Below are positions 20,905 to 32,029 of a stretch of DNA of 64,000 nucleotides, in pieces. A program made the translations under genes and the position numbers. Position 1 is the first letter of the stretch, and every line of letters begins with the position of its first letter. Origin of the DNA: Cynocephalus volans (taxonomy: Eukaryota; Chordata; Mammalia; Dermoptera; Cynocephalidae). The stretch spans positions 142,087,001 to 142,151,000 of the forward strand of contig NC_084461.1 of assembly GCF_027409185.1 (NCBI RefSeq), read 5' to 3'. The notes under the pieces are model-generated. The model did not search any database. It saw only the letters and a program-made list of their open reading frames with translations, and was not told the DNA's origin.

Positions 20905-21303
20905 GACACTGATGTTGTATAGTACTAGAGCCGCCGTAACAGAATACCACACACTGGGTAGCTGAAACAACGGACGTTTATTTTTGCACAATTCTGGAGG
21001 CCAGGAGTTCAAGATGAAAGTGTCAGCAGGGTTGGTTGCTTCTGATGCCTCTCTCCTTGGCTTGCAGATGGCCACCTTCTCTCTGTGTCCTCATATAGTC
21101 TTTCCTTTTGTATTGTCTGTATCCCGATCTCTTCTTGTAAAGACATCAGTCATATTGGATTAGGGCCCACCCCAATGACCTTACTTAATTTTAATCATCT
21201 CTTTAAAGCCCCTGTCTCCAAATACAGTCACACATTCGGGGAATTAGGACTTCAACATATGAATTCGGTGGCAAGGGGAGGGACGTAATTCAGCCCCTAA
21301 CAG
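20905..21303 (-). mobile_element. MLT1-type LTR
   Basis: The reversed LTR shows CCGTAACAGAATACCACACA, then GGCCACCTTCTCTCTGTGTC, then TCTCCAAATACAGTCACA and CAACATATGAATT. Confidence 0.75.
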
Positions 21304-21711
21304 ATGTCATGTGTTTCCATTAAATAGGCAAAGCTATGTGTCAGTGGTATAAACATAGTTTACATTTTACTTTTAAACTTGTTAAAACTTTGAAATGAGG
21401 GGATTCTTGATAAATTCTAGAAAATTGGTACGTGTTTTAACTTTATGTAGAAGGAGATCTAGTAATCCTTTATTATTTCAAATTTGCATAATCCAATTTC
21501 CTGTATTTATACAGAAAATACTGAGTGGCCACTACATGCTAGGCATTGTTTGAAGTCCTAGGCATATGGCACTGAACAAAACAGACAAAAATCTTTGCCC
21601 TCCTCATGAAACACACTGAATAATAGTAAATTACACTGAATGGTATAAAATGATAGGTGCCATGGATAAAAAGTAGGGAAGGGGTAAGTAGGTGGGAGAG
21701 TTGCAATTTTA

Positions 21712-23089
21712 TTTTATTTTTATTTATTTATTTTTTAATTTTTATTGAATCGTAATTGATTATACATATTTGGGGGGTTCAATGTAGATATATGTTGATC
21801 AAATCAATATTATTAGCATATATATTGTCATAAATCATACTTATTCTTTATGCCCGTTGTCCAATCTCTCCCCATCCCACTCCCCCTCCCACCACTGATA
21901 ACCCTAGATTTCTTCTCTCCCTCTGAAAGCGTAATGGTTACTCTGTTGATTTGTTGCCTAGATGATCTGTCCAATGCTGAGAGGTATGTTCAGTTCCCCC
22001 AATATTATCATAGAGCAGATGCTTCTTCTGTCACTCTGAAATGGGCTTTGTGGAGAGAGACATCCTCTTCTTTTCTTTGGTCTCTGCTGGTGACTCTCCT
22101 TGTGTAAATGCACTCCAGTTGCTGGTGGACAATCTGTGTGGTGGTTGTGATGTCTAGCCACTTTTGTGGCAGCCATGGTTACTGTGGTGGGCCACCCACA
22201 TGGAGGTGATGTTTTTGGCATGCTCCTTGGCATTGGTGGTGTGCTTGGGCCAGAACTAACTTTTTGTCCTTTGCTTACTTCTAAAATGGGGGAACTTACT
22301 GTGAGAACCAGTACTTGAGCTCTGTGGTTGAGCTAAATTGCTGCTTTCCTGCTGCTTCCCTAGGGAAGGCTTTTTGTGCAGCTCAGGGTTTAATGGTTGA
22401 CTTTATAGGTACTTTGGGCTCTCCAGTGACCCAGTGCACCTGGGTTGTGTAGAAACTCTGATCTGGTCCTGAGTTTTTTCATCAAACTGCACCCCATGCA
22501 ATTCTATATTCCTGACCAGTCTCCTTTGAGTGGTCCTATGCTGATTGGGGGGCAGATCAGCTGTCCTTGCTGTGTCCCAGTGTTCCCCTGGTGGGCCTGT
22601 CTCCCCCACCACCCATGCTCCAAACACTTCCTATGGGACAGGCTGTGGGCCAGTTTCTTGCGATGACTCACTGGCCTCTGAGTGGCTCCTTTTCTTCAGT
22701 TGTTGTGGCTCCTCATTCCTGTGTGGGTCCACAGGAACACTATTAGTGGTCTTGCTGGCCTGGGGGCCACCAAGGCCCCCTTCACTTCTGCCACTTCTAA
22801 GCAGTGCCATCCAAAGGGTACAGCTGTGGCTCCTGCTCCATGTGCTCAGCCGCTCCAGCCTTAATGTGGCCATGGCCCAAAACGCTCTGAGCAGTTTTTT
22901 CTTTCTCTCACCGTGGCTTCTGGCAACTTCATGAACTCCATAGGTCTCTCCTCCTCTTTCTCTGAGCTCTAGCAGCCCCAGCTTGGCTGTTGTTGCTTTT
23001 TTATAGTTGTAAATTGGTTGACTTGTGGGAGAGAGTGATGCTGGGGACCAACTATTCCGCCATCTTGACTGGAAGCTGCCCATGATTTT
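21712..23089 (-). mobile_element. Two-ended L1 lacking almost all coding sequence
   Basis: The minus-strand L1 has an intact 5' start (GGCAGCTTCCAGTCAAGATG, read from about 23083) and a 3' UTR with its G-rich tract (reverse of CCCCATCCCACTCCCCCTCC, near 21870) ending in an A-rich tail. A 17-bp duplication GGAGAGTTGCAATTTTA (21695-21711) / GGAGAGCTGAAATTTTA (23090-23106; 15 of 17) flanks it. Between the UTRs only about 85 bp of ORF2 endonuclease-domain sequence remains (around 22013-21930, MIILGELNIP then DRSSRQQINR in a shifted frame). ORF1 and the reverse transcriptase are missing. Confidence 0.75.
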
Positions 23090-23106
23090 GGAGAGCTGAA
23101 ATTTTA

Positions 23107-23420
23107 AATAGTGAGTTGTTATAGAGGGCCTCAGTGAGAGGGTACTTCTCAACAAAGATTTGAAGGAGATGAGGGAGAACCCTGAGGACCTTCTGGGCCA
23201 GCAGTATTCAGGCAAAGGAGTAGAGCACCTGCAAAGGCTCTGAGTTAAAATGGACTTGGTATTTTTGAGGAATTGGAAAGAGGTCAGCTGGTCTGGAGAA
23301 TAGTGAGTGACAGGGAAGGGGTAGGAGACAATGCCAGAGAGGTGGGCAGGGGCCACATCATGTAGGATCTTAAGGGCCATGTAAATGAGTTTGGATTTTA
23401 AGTGTATGCCCCTAGGAGAC
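23107..23420 (-). repeat. L2-like ancient repeat hosting the L1
   Basis: GGAAGGGGTAGGAGACAATG, then GGGCCACATCATGTAGGATC and AGGGCCATGTAAATGAG are the reverse complement of the L2-type text seen on the + strand near 15 kb. It continues left of the L1 at about 21520-21694. Confidence 0.5.
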
Positions 23421-23956
23421 CAACAGAAGGGGACACGGTTCTGTTGAGCTGGGAAGATGGAGAGTGTGGTACTTGAAGATCAGATAATCAGATTATGGAG
23501 AGTTCAAAGGTTCTGGTAGTGACAGTGTCTAGGAGATGACCAGGGAGTGGGTAACTGCGGTAGAAGGAAGGCAAGCTCATTGGAGAATTGTCAAGGAACT
23601 GTGAGGGCAGGGTCTTGGAAGGAATAGAATGAAGGAGCAGTGTTAGAAAGGTGGTTTAATTAGGACCAAGATCTTCAAGGAGAGAAGGGAGTGAGCCAAG
23701 TGTTTGCAACAAGACAGAAAGTGGATAGTATAGTCTGGTGATATGAGATTCCAAGCTGGAGTTTCAGGGCAGAGGGAGAGAATGTGGTCTGGAAGCAGCA
23801 ATGAGGATCCAGGAAGACACTATCTCATTCCCCTATTGGGGGATGGGAGTGGATCAGCGGTCCCCTCTTCACTGAGTTGATGGGGAGGCCAGGTGAGGAT
23901 TGGTGATCAGGGGCATATGGCAGCCAGGTAGCCAAGGTTCCCTCGTAGTAGGAAAT

Positions 23957-24381
23957 ATGACATCTATTATGGATTGAATTGTGTCCCCCCCAAAGTTTAA
24001 TGTGTTGGAGCTTGGTCCCTACCATGACAGTATTAAGAGGGTGGGAAATCCTATTATGGTAATTGAAAGGTGGGGCCTTGAAGGGGTGATTGGGTTGTAG
24101 GACCATGCAGTAGTGAATGGATTAATAATGGTGGTCAGGGGTGTGATTCTGAGTGTTTTAAAAGGACAGCATGTGAGAGTCTCTTACTGCTCCATCATTT
24201 TCTGCAATGTGAGACCCCTGCATTGCTGTAAAGCCACCACCAGAAAAGCTCTCACCAGATGTGTTCCCTGGACATTGGACTTTCTGTCCTCCAAAACTGT
24301 AAGCAATAAATTTCATTTTCTTACAAAGTACCCAGTTCCATGTATTCTGTTATAAGCAACAGAAACAGACAAATACAACAT
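23957..24381 (+). mobile_element. MaLR (MST/MLT-type) solo LTR
   Basis: The LTR reads ATGGATTGAATTGTGTCCCC, GGTGGGGCCTTGAAGGGG, TCCTCCAAAACTGTAAGCAA, then AATAAATTTCATTTTC. Confidence 0.75.
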
Positions 24382-24821
24382 CTTTTAGAGTACTGCTATT
24401 AATGATTCATATTTATATGTTAAACATCTATGGGGCTATCACTCAATACTGAGCTGCTTAGTCTAGATGAAATTGAGTGAGGATTTTCCAGAACTTTTTC
24501 TTTCTTTAGAAATGGGATAATAAGAATGAACAGTTTATGTTCCTTGGTCTTTCTATAGAGGCATGTAGGATTAAGACAGAGCCCTTCTTTGTTGCTTGAA
24601 GGGTTCCATCTCAGGGCTAATCATTGTCCTGACAGGCTGCATCCAGAGTACAGAGAAGAAAGAGTGGACTCAGAAGATGTGCACTTGCTAGGAAAAGATC
24701 AAGAATGGAGGGAAAAAGAGGAAGAAAAGGAACTTGAGAAGTCAAGAAGAAGGTTACAGGTGGAATGAACCCCCAAGAGATGTGACTTTCAGCGGGGCAG
24801 AACCATTTAGATGTTACAGAG

Positions 24822-25530
24822 CAGTGGTTCTGAAAGAATCAGAAGATACCAGGGGTCCCCATGACCCTGTCGGGAGTGCATGAGGTCAGGACTATTTCTA
24901 TAACAGTACTAAGATGTTATTTACCTTTTCCACTCTCATTCTCTCACAAGTGTACAGTGGGGTTTTCTGGAAGCTACTTGAAGTGTGATATCACAGCAGA
25001 GTGAGTGCAGAAGCAGATATGAGAATCCAGCTGTCTTCTTTTAAGCCAGATATTAAAGAGATTTGCAAAAATATGAAACAATGTCAAGTCTTCTCGCCAC
25101 ATGTTTTTATGTTGTTGTTTGGGAAAATAGTTATTTTTCATATAAATATGTTAATTGTGTTAATGTAATAGACTTATTATGGTAATGTTTAAATTAGTTG
25201 GTAAATTTAAAAAAGTTCTCAGTTTTAATTTGTAATACTGTAAATATCGATAGATATAATCCTTACAAACAAAAGCTTTTGCAGTCCTTAATCTTTTGAG
25301 AATGTAAAGAATCCTGAGACCTAGGGCTGGCCCGTGGCTCACTCAGGATAGTGCAGTGCTGATAACACCAAGGCCACAGGTTCGGATCCTATATAGGGAT
25401 AGCTGGTTCACTCACTGGCTGAGCGTGGTGCTGACAACACCAAGCCAAGGGTTAGGATCCCCTTACCAGTCATCTTAAAAAAAAAAAAAAAAAAAAAGAA
25501 TCCTGAGACCAAACAGTCTGAGAACTGCTG
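24822..25530 (+). mobile_element. hAT-Charlie-type element, split by a SINE
   Basis: Left end CAGTGGTTCTGAAAG and right end CAGTCTGAGAACTGCTG are inverted. Internal text AATATCGATAGATATAATCC is typical of these elements. The flanks TTACAGAG and GTCTAGTG fit a decayed 8-bp duplication. Confidence 0.75.
25322..25496 (+). mobile_element. CYN-type SINE, dimer
   Basis: Both units are complete, with the CCTATATAGGGATAGCTGG junction and an A20 tail. The perfect 14-bp duplication AGAATCCTGAGACC lies at 25308-25321 and 25497-25510. Confidence 0.93.
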
Positions 25531-25535
25531 GTCTA

Positions 25536-25735
25536 GTGGATAAGAGCCTAGAGCTGGTGTCCCTGGGTTCAACCCTGGCCCCAATGATCTTAGGCAAGTG
25601 ACTTAACCTCCCTGAGACTTAATTTCCTTACCTGTAAACCAGGCTACCTCATACAGTTTTTGTGAGGCACAGATGAAACTGTGTTAATAGTACTGGGCAC
25701 AGAGTAATCATTTTATAAACGTCAGTTATTACTTC
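25536..25735 (+). repeat. MIR SINE
   Basis: The MIR core reads AGGCAAGTGACTTAACCTCC, then CCTGTAAACCAGG and GGGCACAGAGTAATCA. Confidence 0.85.
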
Positions 25736-27992
25736 ATCAAATAATTGATCAAATGTCTGTTGCCTGCATGGCACTGTGCTAAGTGCTTCCTGGTGGTGGC
25801 TTTACTTGGCACTGTGATAAGTGCTCTGAAGGACGTAAAATGGCATAAGTCATAGCTCCTATTCTCAAGAGGTTTGCTATCTAGGGAGAGATTTACAGAC
25901 TGTATTTAGCACCTTTGGGTTCAGTTCCCAGAACCACCCTTGACAAAGGTCCTGACCTTGAGGGAGCCGCTTCCTGTCAGGTAAAGATAATAAAGGTTAC
26001 TACAATAGCCCACTGAGTATAGAAAATAAATTCCCACTTGTATCTCTCAGGCATCACTGCCTTCTTCCTGCTTCAGTTTAACACCTGGCTTTGTCCTTCC
26101 CCTTGAAAATTACGTGAAGTCCTCTGCTTTCCTCTCCTAGAATTCACTTTTCTTCCCGAGGTAATGTCACTATGCCACTAGAGGGCACCTCCGGCCTTCT
26201 TATTCATTCATTTGCTGCTTTACCTGGAAATGTTCTTTTAGCTGAGATGGGAGCATCCCAGAGATTTGAGATCTTTAGGACATCTTCATCTTGGTGGGTG
26301 TGGTAAGTTTTGTTTGAAAATCCTGACTTTTTTTTTTTAATCAGTCAATATATATTTACTGAGACCTCTTTAAATAAAACGAGTAGGGAGGTTGGTAGAA
26401 GGGAGATCATTGCTGCCACCAGCATCACCTGACATTTATAGAACATTTCCTTCCTGCCATATCCATGCTAACACTTCACCCACATCATCTCATGCAGTCT
26501 CAGAGCAACACCATGAGGCGTGGGTACGAACAAGCATTCATTTTGACAGCTGGAAACTCAGGCTCCGATTGGTTAAGTCACTTATTCAACATGCAGCTAG
26601 AAGGTTCACTTGATTCTATGAAATGGTCTCCATTGGGGCTTATCCTGCCCTGGCTGTAAATAAAGCAGGGAGCAGGTCTTAGTGCCCTAGGGCAGTTCTC
26701 AACTTCATCAGACACAAAACCCCCTTTCTGTAACAAGTACTGTATTTTGTAACATACCCTTTACTATCCTGAAGTGAAATCCATAGGCAGTGTATACCTA
26801 TGCTTACGTGTCTGCTTACATATAATACGATGGAGACATAAAAGGACAGTATTGTACATCATCATAAGTATCGAGCTTGCCTCTCTATACTAGAAGGTGC
26901 TGACGCTAATTTCCATACCTCCCATCAGGGGGCAGTATACCTCTTCCAGTGCTGTGAACTGCTGGAACAGTCAGTCCCTCCACATTGCATGAAACTGTTT
27001 CCCCTTCCCATTGTAATTGCCTGTTAGACTCCTCCTGAAGTCCCCTGAGTGGAAGGGGGAACCAGGGAGGAGTGAAGAGAGGAAGTCGCAGAGCATAGAG
27101 CTGACCCCAAGTTAGTGTGATAAATTTCTAGTCACATGTACCCACCATGAGTAGAGTTACACCATGAGTTTTAGTTTCATTACTGAGTCATTTGCTTAAA
27201 AAATAATTCTGAAATAACATGTTTATTTGAATTGAAATTATTTTTCTGGTTATATTATAGCAAGCGATCAGAATGCATTTAATATTTTTTTAAACTGACT
27301 CAATTTTTCTTTAACCTAAATACATATATTTAAATGGAAACTTTAAATTAATGTATAAATGGAAAACTTGTATCACTTGACATAATTAGAGGATAACCTG
27401 AAAAAAAAAATAAGAAAAAAGAAAACATTGTTACTGAGTTTTTGCTGATACTATTTCCCACCAAAGATCCATTCTCTCTCTTAAAAGGGAGTTTAACAAA
27501 CGTTAAAGAGCTGTTAAAGGCATATTGGCACTGAACTGAGACTTTCCTTAAAGTCAGAAGGACTAAAAGAATAGAAAAGGGAAGTTTTCTCATGTGGATT
27601 AATGTTATTTAAAGCTTTATGTACTCCTAAAATCATCTCCGGTACAACATGGACAAAACATCTCGCACTATGGAGATGTTGGTATGGCAGATGGCTTCCT
27701 GGACTTGGAGTCGAAGGACTACTTACTAGCTGTGTGTCCCTCTCTGTGCATATACCTTCTCTGGGCCTCTCTGCCCTCATCTGTAAAATGAGGAAGTTGG
27801 AAGAGATGATCTCTAAAATTTGTCTGGATCTAAGAGTCTCTGAAGCCCCGATTCTCATTGGAAGGAGATATAGGACTTAGGAGTAACATCGTCTTGTTTT
27901 GTGCTTAGAATCTTTGAAGGGGGGCTGGGGAATGCTGCAAATTCTCAAAAACCCCAACTGACACCCCCTTCTCCAGAAAGGCAATTTAACTT
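25736..27992. other. Intergenic, no gene
   Basis: 26395-26600 holds a MIR/L3-class fragment. Short MIR-like text (CATCTGTAAAATGAGGAAG) lies near 27778. The remainder is unassigned. Confidence 0.5.
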
Positions 27993-28210
27993 GTTAGGGC
28001 AGCTAAGTGCTTAGACCTTGGAGTCCAAGAGACCTGGATTTAAATCCTTGCTCTGCCTCCTACTAGTTTTGTGACTTTGAGCAAGTTGCTGAACTTCTCT
28101 TGCCCCAGTTTCCCAATCTGTAAAATGGGAACAAGGATAGTATTCATCCCTGCTGTGAATATGAAATGATAATGTGCAAGCCACGTGCTTACCACAGTGC
28201 CATGTGTTCG
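27993..28210 (+). repeat. MIR SINE
   Basis: The MIR order is clear: GAGTCCAAGAGACCTGG, GTGACTTTGAGCAAGTTGC, then CAATCTGTAAAATGGG. Confidence 0.88.
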
Positions 28211-28874
28211 CAGCTATTCCCGTTATCACCATTCCTAAGACTAAAAAAACAAAAACAAAAACTGGGGTATCCTGGAAGCAAGCCATGGAAAATTATTTGG
28301 TGGCTCTACCCCAATATATTTAAACTGATAAAATGAAATAAATATCATAAGCACTGAAGATAGGTAGGTCTTGTCTGATAAATGCACAAGGCTGTCGTCT
28401 CACACACATGGCCTTGGTGGTAATGTGAGGAACAAGTGCACTTGTGTGGGTTTTAGGCCTTTCAAAAAATATTAAAACTTTTTTGTTTTAAAGCCCTAGC
28501 TGAGCAACTTGTGACTTTCCAGCCCACATACTTCCTGAGTCTCTGCTTGGCTCCTACGCGCAGGTGCCTGCAAGCGTGTGTGTAGAACAGGGGAGAGTGG
28601 CGGGAACGGTAGGGGGATGGTGTTTACCCCCCGCTCTGGAGGCTCTTGATCTTCCTTACCATCAAGGCAGGCCTGTTCTGGCCTGGGCAGGGCTAAATGA
28701 GGGTTAGGTGGCTGCAGCAGTGGAAACCTGATGTTTGGAAAAGCAGCATTGCTCATGCTGGGAAACTCTTTTTCATGAGGTCTTTGCTGCCCATTCTGAG
28801 ACATTCCTGACTAGGTAGAATTATGCTGATGGAGATATCTCATCGGCATGGTAATGGGCATGCTACCTAAAGCA

Positions 28875-29012
28875 TAGAGAGTTCTGTCATTTGAACCATG
28901 GACCTGGATTTTTTATCCTGACTTGGCAGTTAATCAGCTCTGTGACCTTAGCAAGACATTGAGCATCTCTGGTTCTTTCTTTCCTTATTTGTAAAATGAG
29001 AAATTAGACCAT
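28875..29012 (+). repeat. MIR SINE fragment
   Basis: CTCTGTGACCTTAGCAAGAC is followed by CCTTATTTGTAAAATGAG. Confidence 0.75.
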
Positions 29013-31375
29013 ACCAGTGGTTTTTAAGTTAAAATGTATGTGTATATATGTGTGTGTGGTAGGCAGATCCCAGTGCCTTTTGACAAGCTGATGGGAGTTA
29101 TAACCCGTCTTCAGAAAAGTGTAGATCCCCAAAACATTTTATATAAAATATCAAGGTGTTTCAAAGACCCTCCCTCCACCCCTCAAAAACTGTTCATATG
29201 TTCCAGGTTTCAAACTACTGATTCTTTCAATTTATAATCTTTTTTGAAGCCCATGGCTTCGAAGTTGGCATCTCGACTCAACCCAAACCAAATGAAGATT
29301 CTGTTCATTTGTAAACTTGTGTTTAATATACCAACTCAGCCATCCTTGGCCCAGCACGGTCTTGGAGATGTGCTACCAAGACCTTCGCATACAGCAGTTC
29401 AGATATTGCTTGCACGAGGCATCCCAGCTGCTTGCCAAGCCTTTTCCTAATTCACACAAAGGAGAGACCCCACCAGCAGCAGCCTTTGCAATGTGTACTT
29501 GGACACCACAATGTAAGGTACAGCAGGAGAATCTCCATCTGAAGGCTTGAACCGTGGCTGGTTTTCCCTGTATGGCTCAATAGACAGTATTAATTAATGG
29601 CTGGGGAGAGGCTAGAAATACATGCTTAAAGAAGATTCAGGCAAGGCCAAGCTCCTTGAACTAGTTAGGACTCTTGTGGAAAGTAACTGGATCCATTGGA
29701 GTTCTTAGTTGTGAGCAACAGAAACCAATTCTGTCTGACTTAAACAGAGAAGGAATTTGAGAGCATGTCAGGTTCAGAGAAACGCTGGGGAAGCTACCGA
29801 AGGGGCACCAGATAAAGGGTGGTAACAGGGAGGTCGGGCCTCAGGCAGGGTAACAGTGTGAGTGATGATGGCACCAGTCTGGCATGGATGCCACTGCCAC
29901 CCAAAACACCAGCTTACACTGCTGCCACTGGTGGCATCGGGTGGAGGATGTTGTTGCTGTCACCACCACCATTAAAATGAATTCCCTAGGGCCTCATTTC
30001 ATTGCACGTGCACATCTAACTGGGTGAACCAGTTGCAAGGGACACTGAGAAAGTGAATGACTGACATTTCAACTTCTGTAGTGGGAGGTGCTCTCTGCTT
30101 CCCACCAAGACTCTAAGTGGGGAAATTCTCCAAACAATTGAAAGGCAGTCCTCCAAAATCAACAACAATTCTGCAGGAACAGAAACCAGCTTGAGCTAGC
30201 TTCACTAAAGAACACTCTTATAGGCTATAGGGTGTTTCATGAAACCAAGGACAGGAGAGGGAAGCCAGACCTCTGGAAGGACCTGGAACCAGGTATGTGA
30301 AAATCAGAGAACTTCTCCAGCTCTCATCTCATTCTGATGTTTTACTTCCTCAGTCCAGGAGGTGGGATCATGTGGTACAAATAGGGTCTTCGAAGCCTTC
30401 CTCCCATGGCTCAAAGGGTACCCCACAGAAAGGTGAGCCAGGCATTCACTACAAGGGGTGGCTCTAACCCCTTCTCACCTTATTCTGGATACCCACGATA
30501 GATCTCTGCTGTTCTACTGCTGTTTTCTCCTCCACCCTCTGCTGATGTTCCTTTAGATAGCCTGAGCATCCTTTCTTGTGAGTCTCTGAGGCTATGGTCA
30601 GCTGCTTATATAGTCCTAGAATGTTAAGACTTCCTCATTTTACAGATGGAGAGTCTGGGGTCTGAGATAAAGTGAGTTATTCAAGATTCTGGCTTCCCAT
30701 GAATGAGTTGGTGCATAGACAGTACTTAGAAGAGTACTTAGCATGTAGAAAGCTCTCAATAGATGTTAGTTATGTCATTGGGATTTCTTTTTATCTAAAG
30801 CACATTTATTTCCTCCTCCTCCTCTCTCTCTCTCTTTGCTGCCTTCCTCCCTCATTCATTCATTCTTTCCAAAAATGTGCACCGAGGGCCTTCTGTGTGC
30901 CTGGTGCCATTCTAAATGCTGGGAACTCGTCCATGAGTCAGACAGACAAGATTCCTGCCCTCCAGGGCTTTTATTTCAATGGAAATCAAGGAAACAAATA
31001 AAATTATTTCAGGTGGTCATAAGGGCTCTGAAGGAAATAAACAGAGAAGTGACAGGGCTTGGCTCTGGGGGAGGGCTACTTTTGACAGAATGCTCAGGGA
31101 AGATGTCTCTGAGTTGGTGATTGGGAACCGAGGTCTGCAGGAGCTGAGAGAAGAGGGAAGGGCACGAGCAGCAGCCCTGAGGTGAGAAGGAGCTGGAGTT
31201 GTTGGCAACAGAAAGCAAGCCCCCATGCTGGCAAAAGACAGGTGTGAGAACAGTGGGAGAGGAAGGCAAGGCCAGATCAGGAAATGGTTTTGTAATGGCA
31301 TGGTCAGTCTAAGTTGAAACAGGGGAAGAAACCATGGGAGTGATTCACGTAAGAGAGTGTCATGATCTGATTTAG
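29013..31375. other. Intergenic, no gene
   Basis: 29240-29550 has two overlapping 68-77 residue frames with no family I recognise. 29690-30100 looks like an old repeat (GTTGTGAGCAACAGAAACC). 30870-31370 is L2-like (GTGCCATTCTAAATGC, then CTCCAGGGCTTTTATTTC). Confidence 0.45.
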
Positions 31376-31379
31376 ATTT

Positions 31380-31945
31380 TAAAAAAATGTTTTTATTAGA
31401 CAATTGCAAATTGAGGGACATTCTGCAAACAAACTATTTAGTAAACAACAATGACTGCAGCCCAATTGATCCACACTCTTCGAAAATGTCAAGATCGTGA
31501 AAGACAAAAAAGGTCCAAGGAACAGTTCCACATGGAAGAGATATGACAGCGGCATGCAGTTAGCGATTGTGGACTGGATCCTGGACTGGGAACTACAGTG
31601 ATATAAATAACACTACGGGGCAACTGATGAAATTTAAAAACACTGTTTCTTTTTTAGAAAAGAGGGTTATGTTATTGCTAAATTTCCTGAATCTGATAAC
31701 TTGACTGTGGTTATGTATGAGAATGTGCTTGTTCTTAGGAAATGCATGTGAAAATGTATAGGGGTAAAAGGGCATGAAATCTGCAACATACTCTCAAAAT
31801 ATTCAGGAAGAAAATGTATATTGTGTATTGAGCAAGTGATAAAGTGAATATAGAATAACATTAAAAGTTGGTGAATATGGATAGTCAACACTGTACCCCA
31901 CAAATGTGTATAATTGATTTTGTTTCAATAATAAAAAAAGTTGGT
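31380..31945 (+). mobile_element. Old L1 3' end
   Basis: GGGACATTCTGCAAAC, TCGAAAATGTCAAGATCG, TGAGAATGTGCTTGTTCTTA and ATAGGGGTAAAAGGGCATGA appear in the order of an ancient L1 3' region. Confidence 0.7.
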
Positions 31946-32029
31946 GAATCAGCATGAAAACTATACTTAAGTTCTTATCCAACTATACTTTGAGTTCTTA
32001 CTATACTTGAGTTCTTCCTCAAAACTATT

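Noticed and set aside
22631..23380. 249-residue open frame on the minus strand, the longest in the window
   Set aside because: It runs from an L2-like repeat across the target duplication into an L1 5' UTR. The frame crosses an insertion boundary, so it is chance.
29244..29550. Possible processed pseudogene with 68- and 77-residue frames
   Set aside because: I could not match either frame to a known protein and saw no A tail or target duplication.
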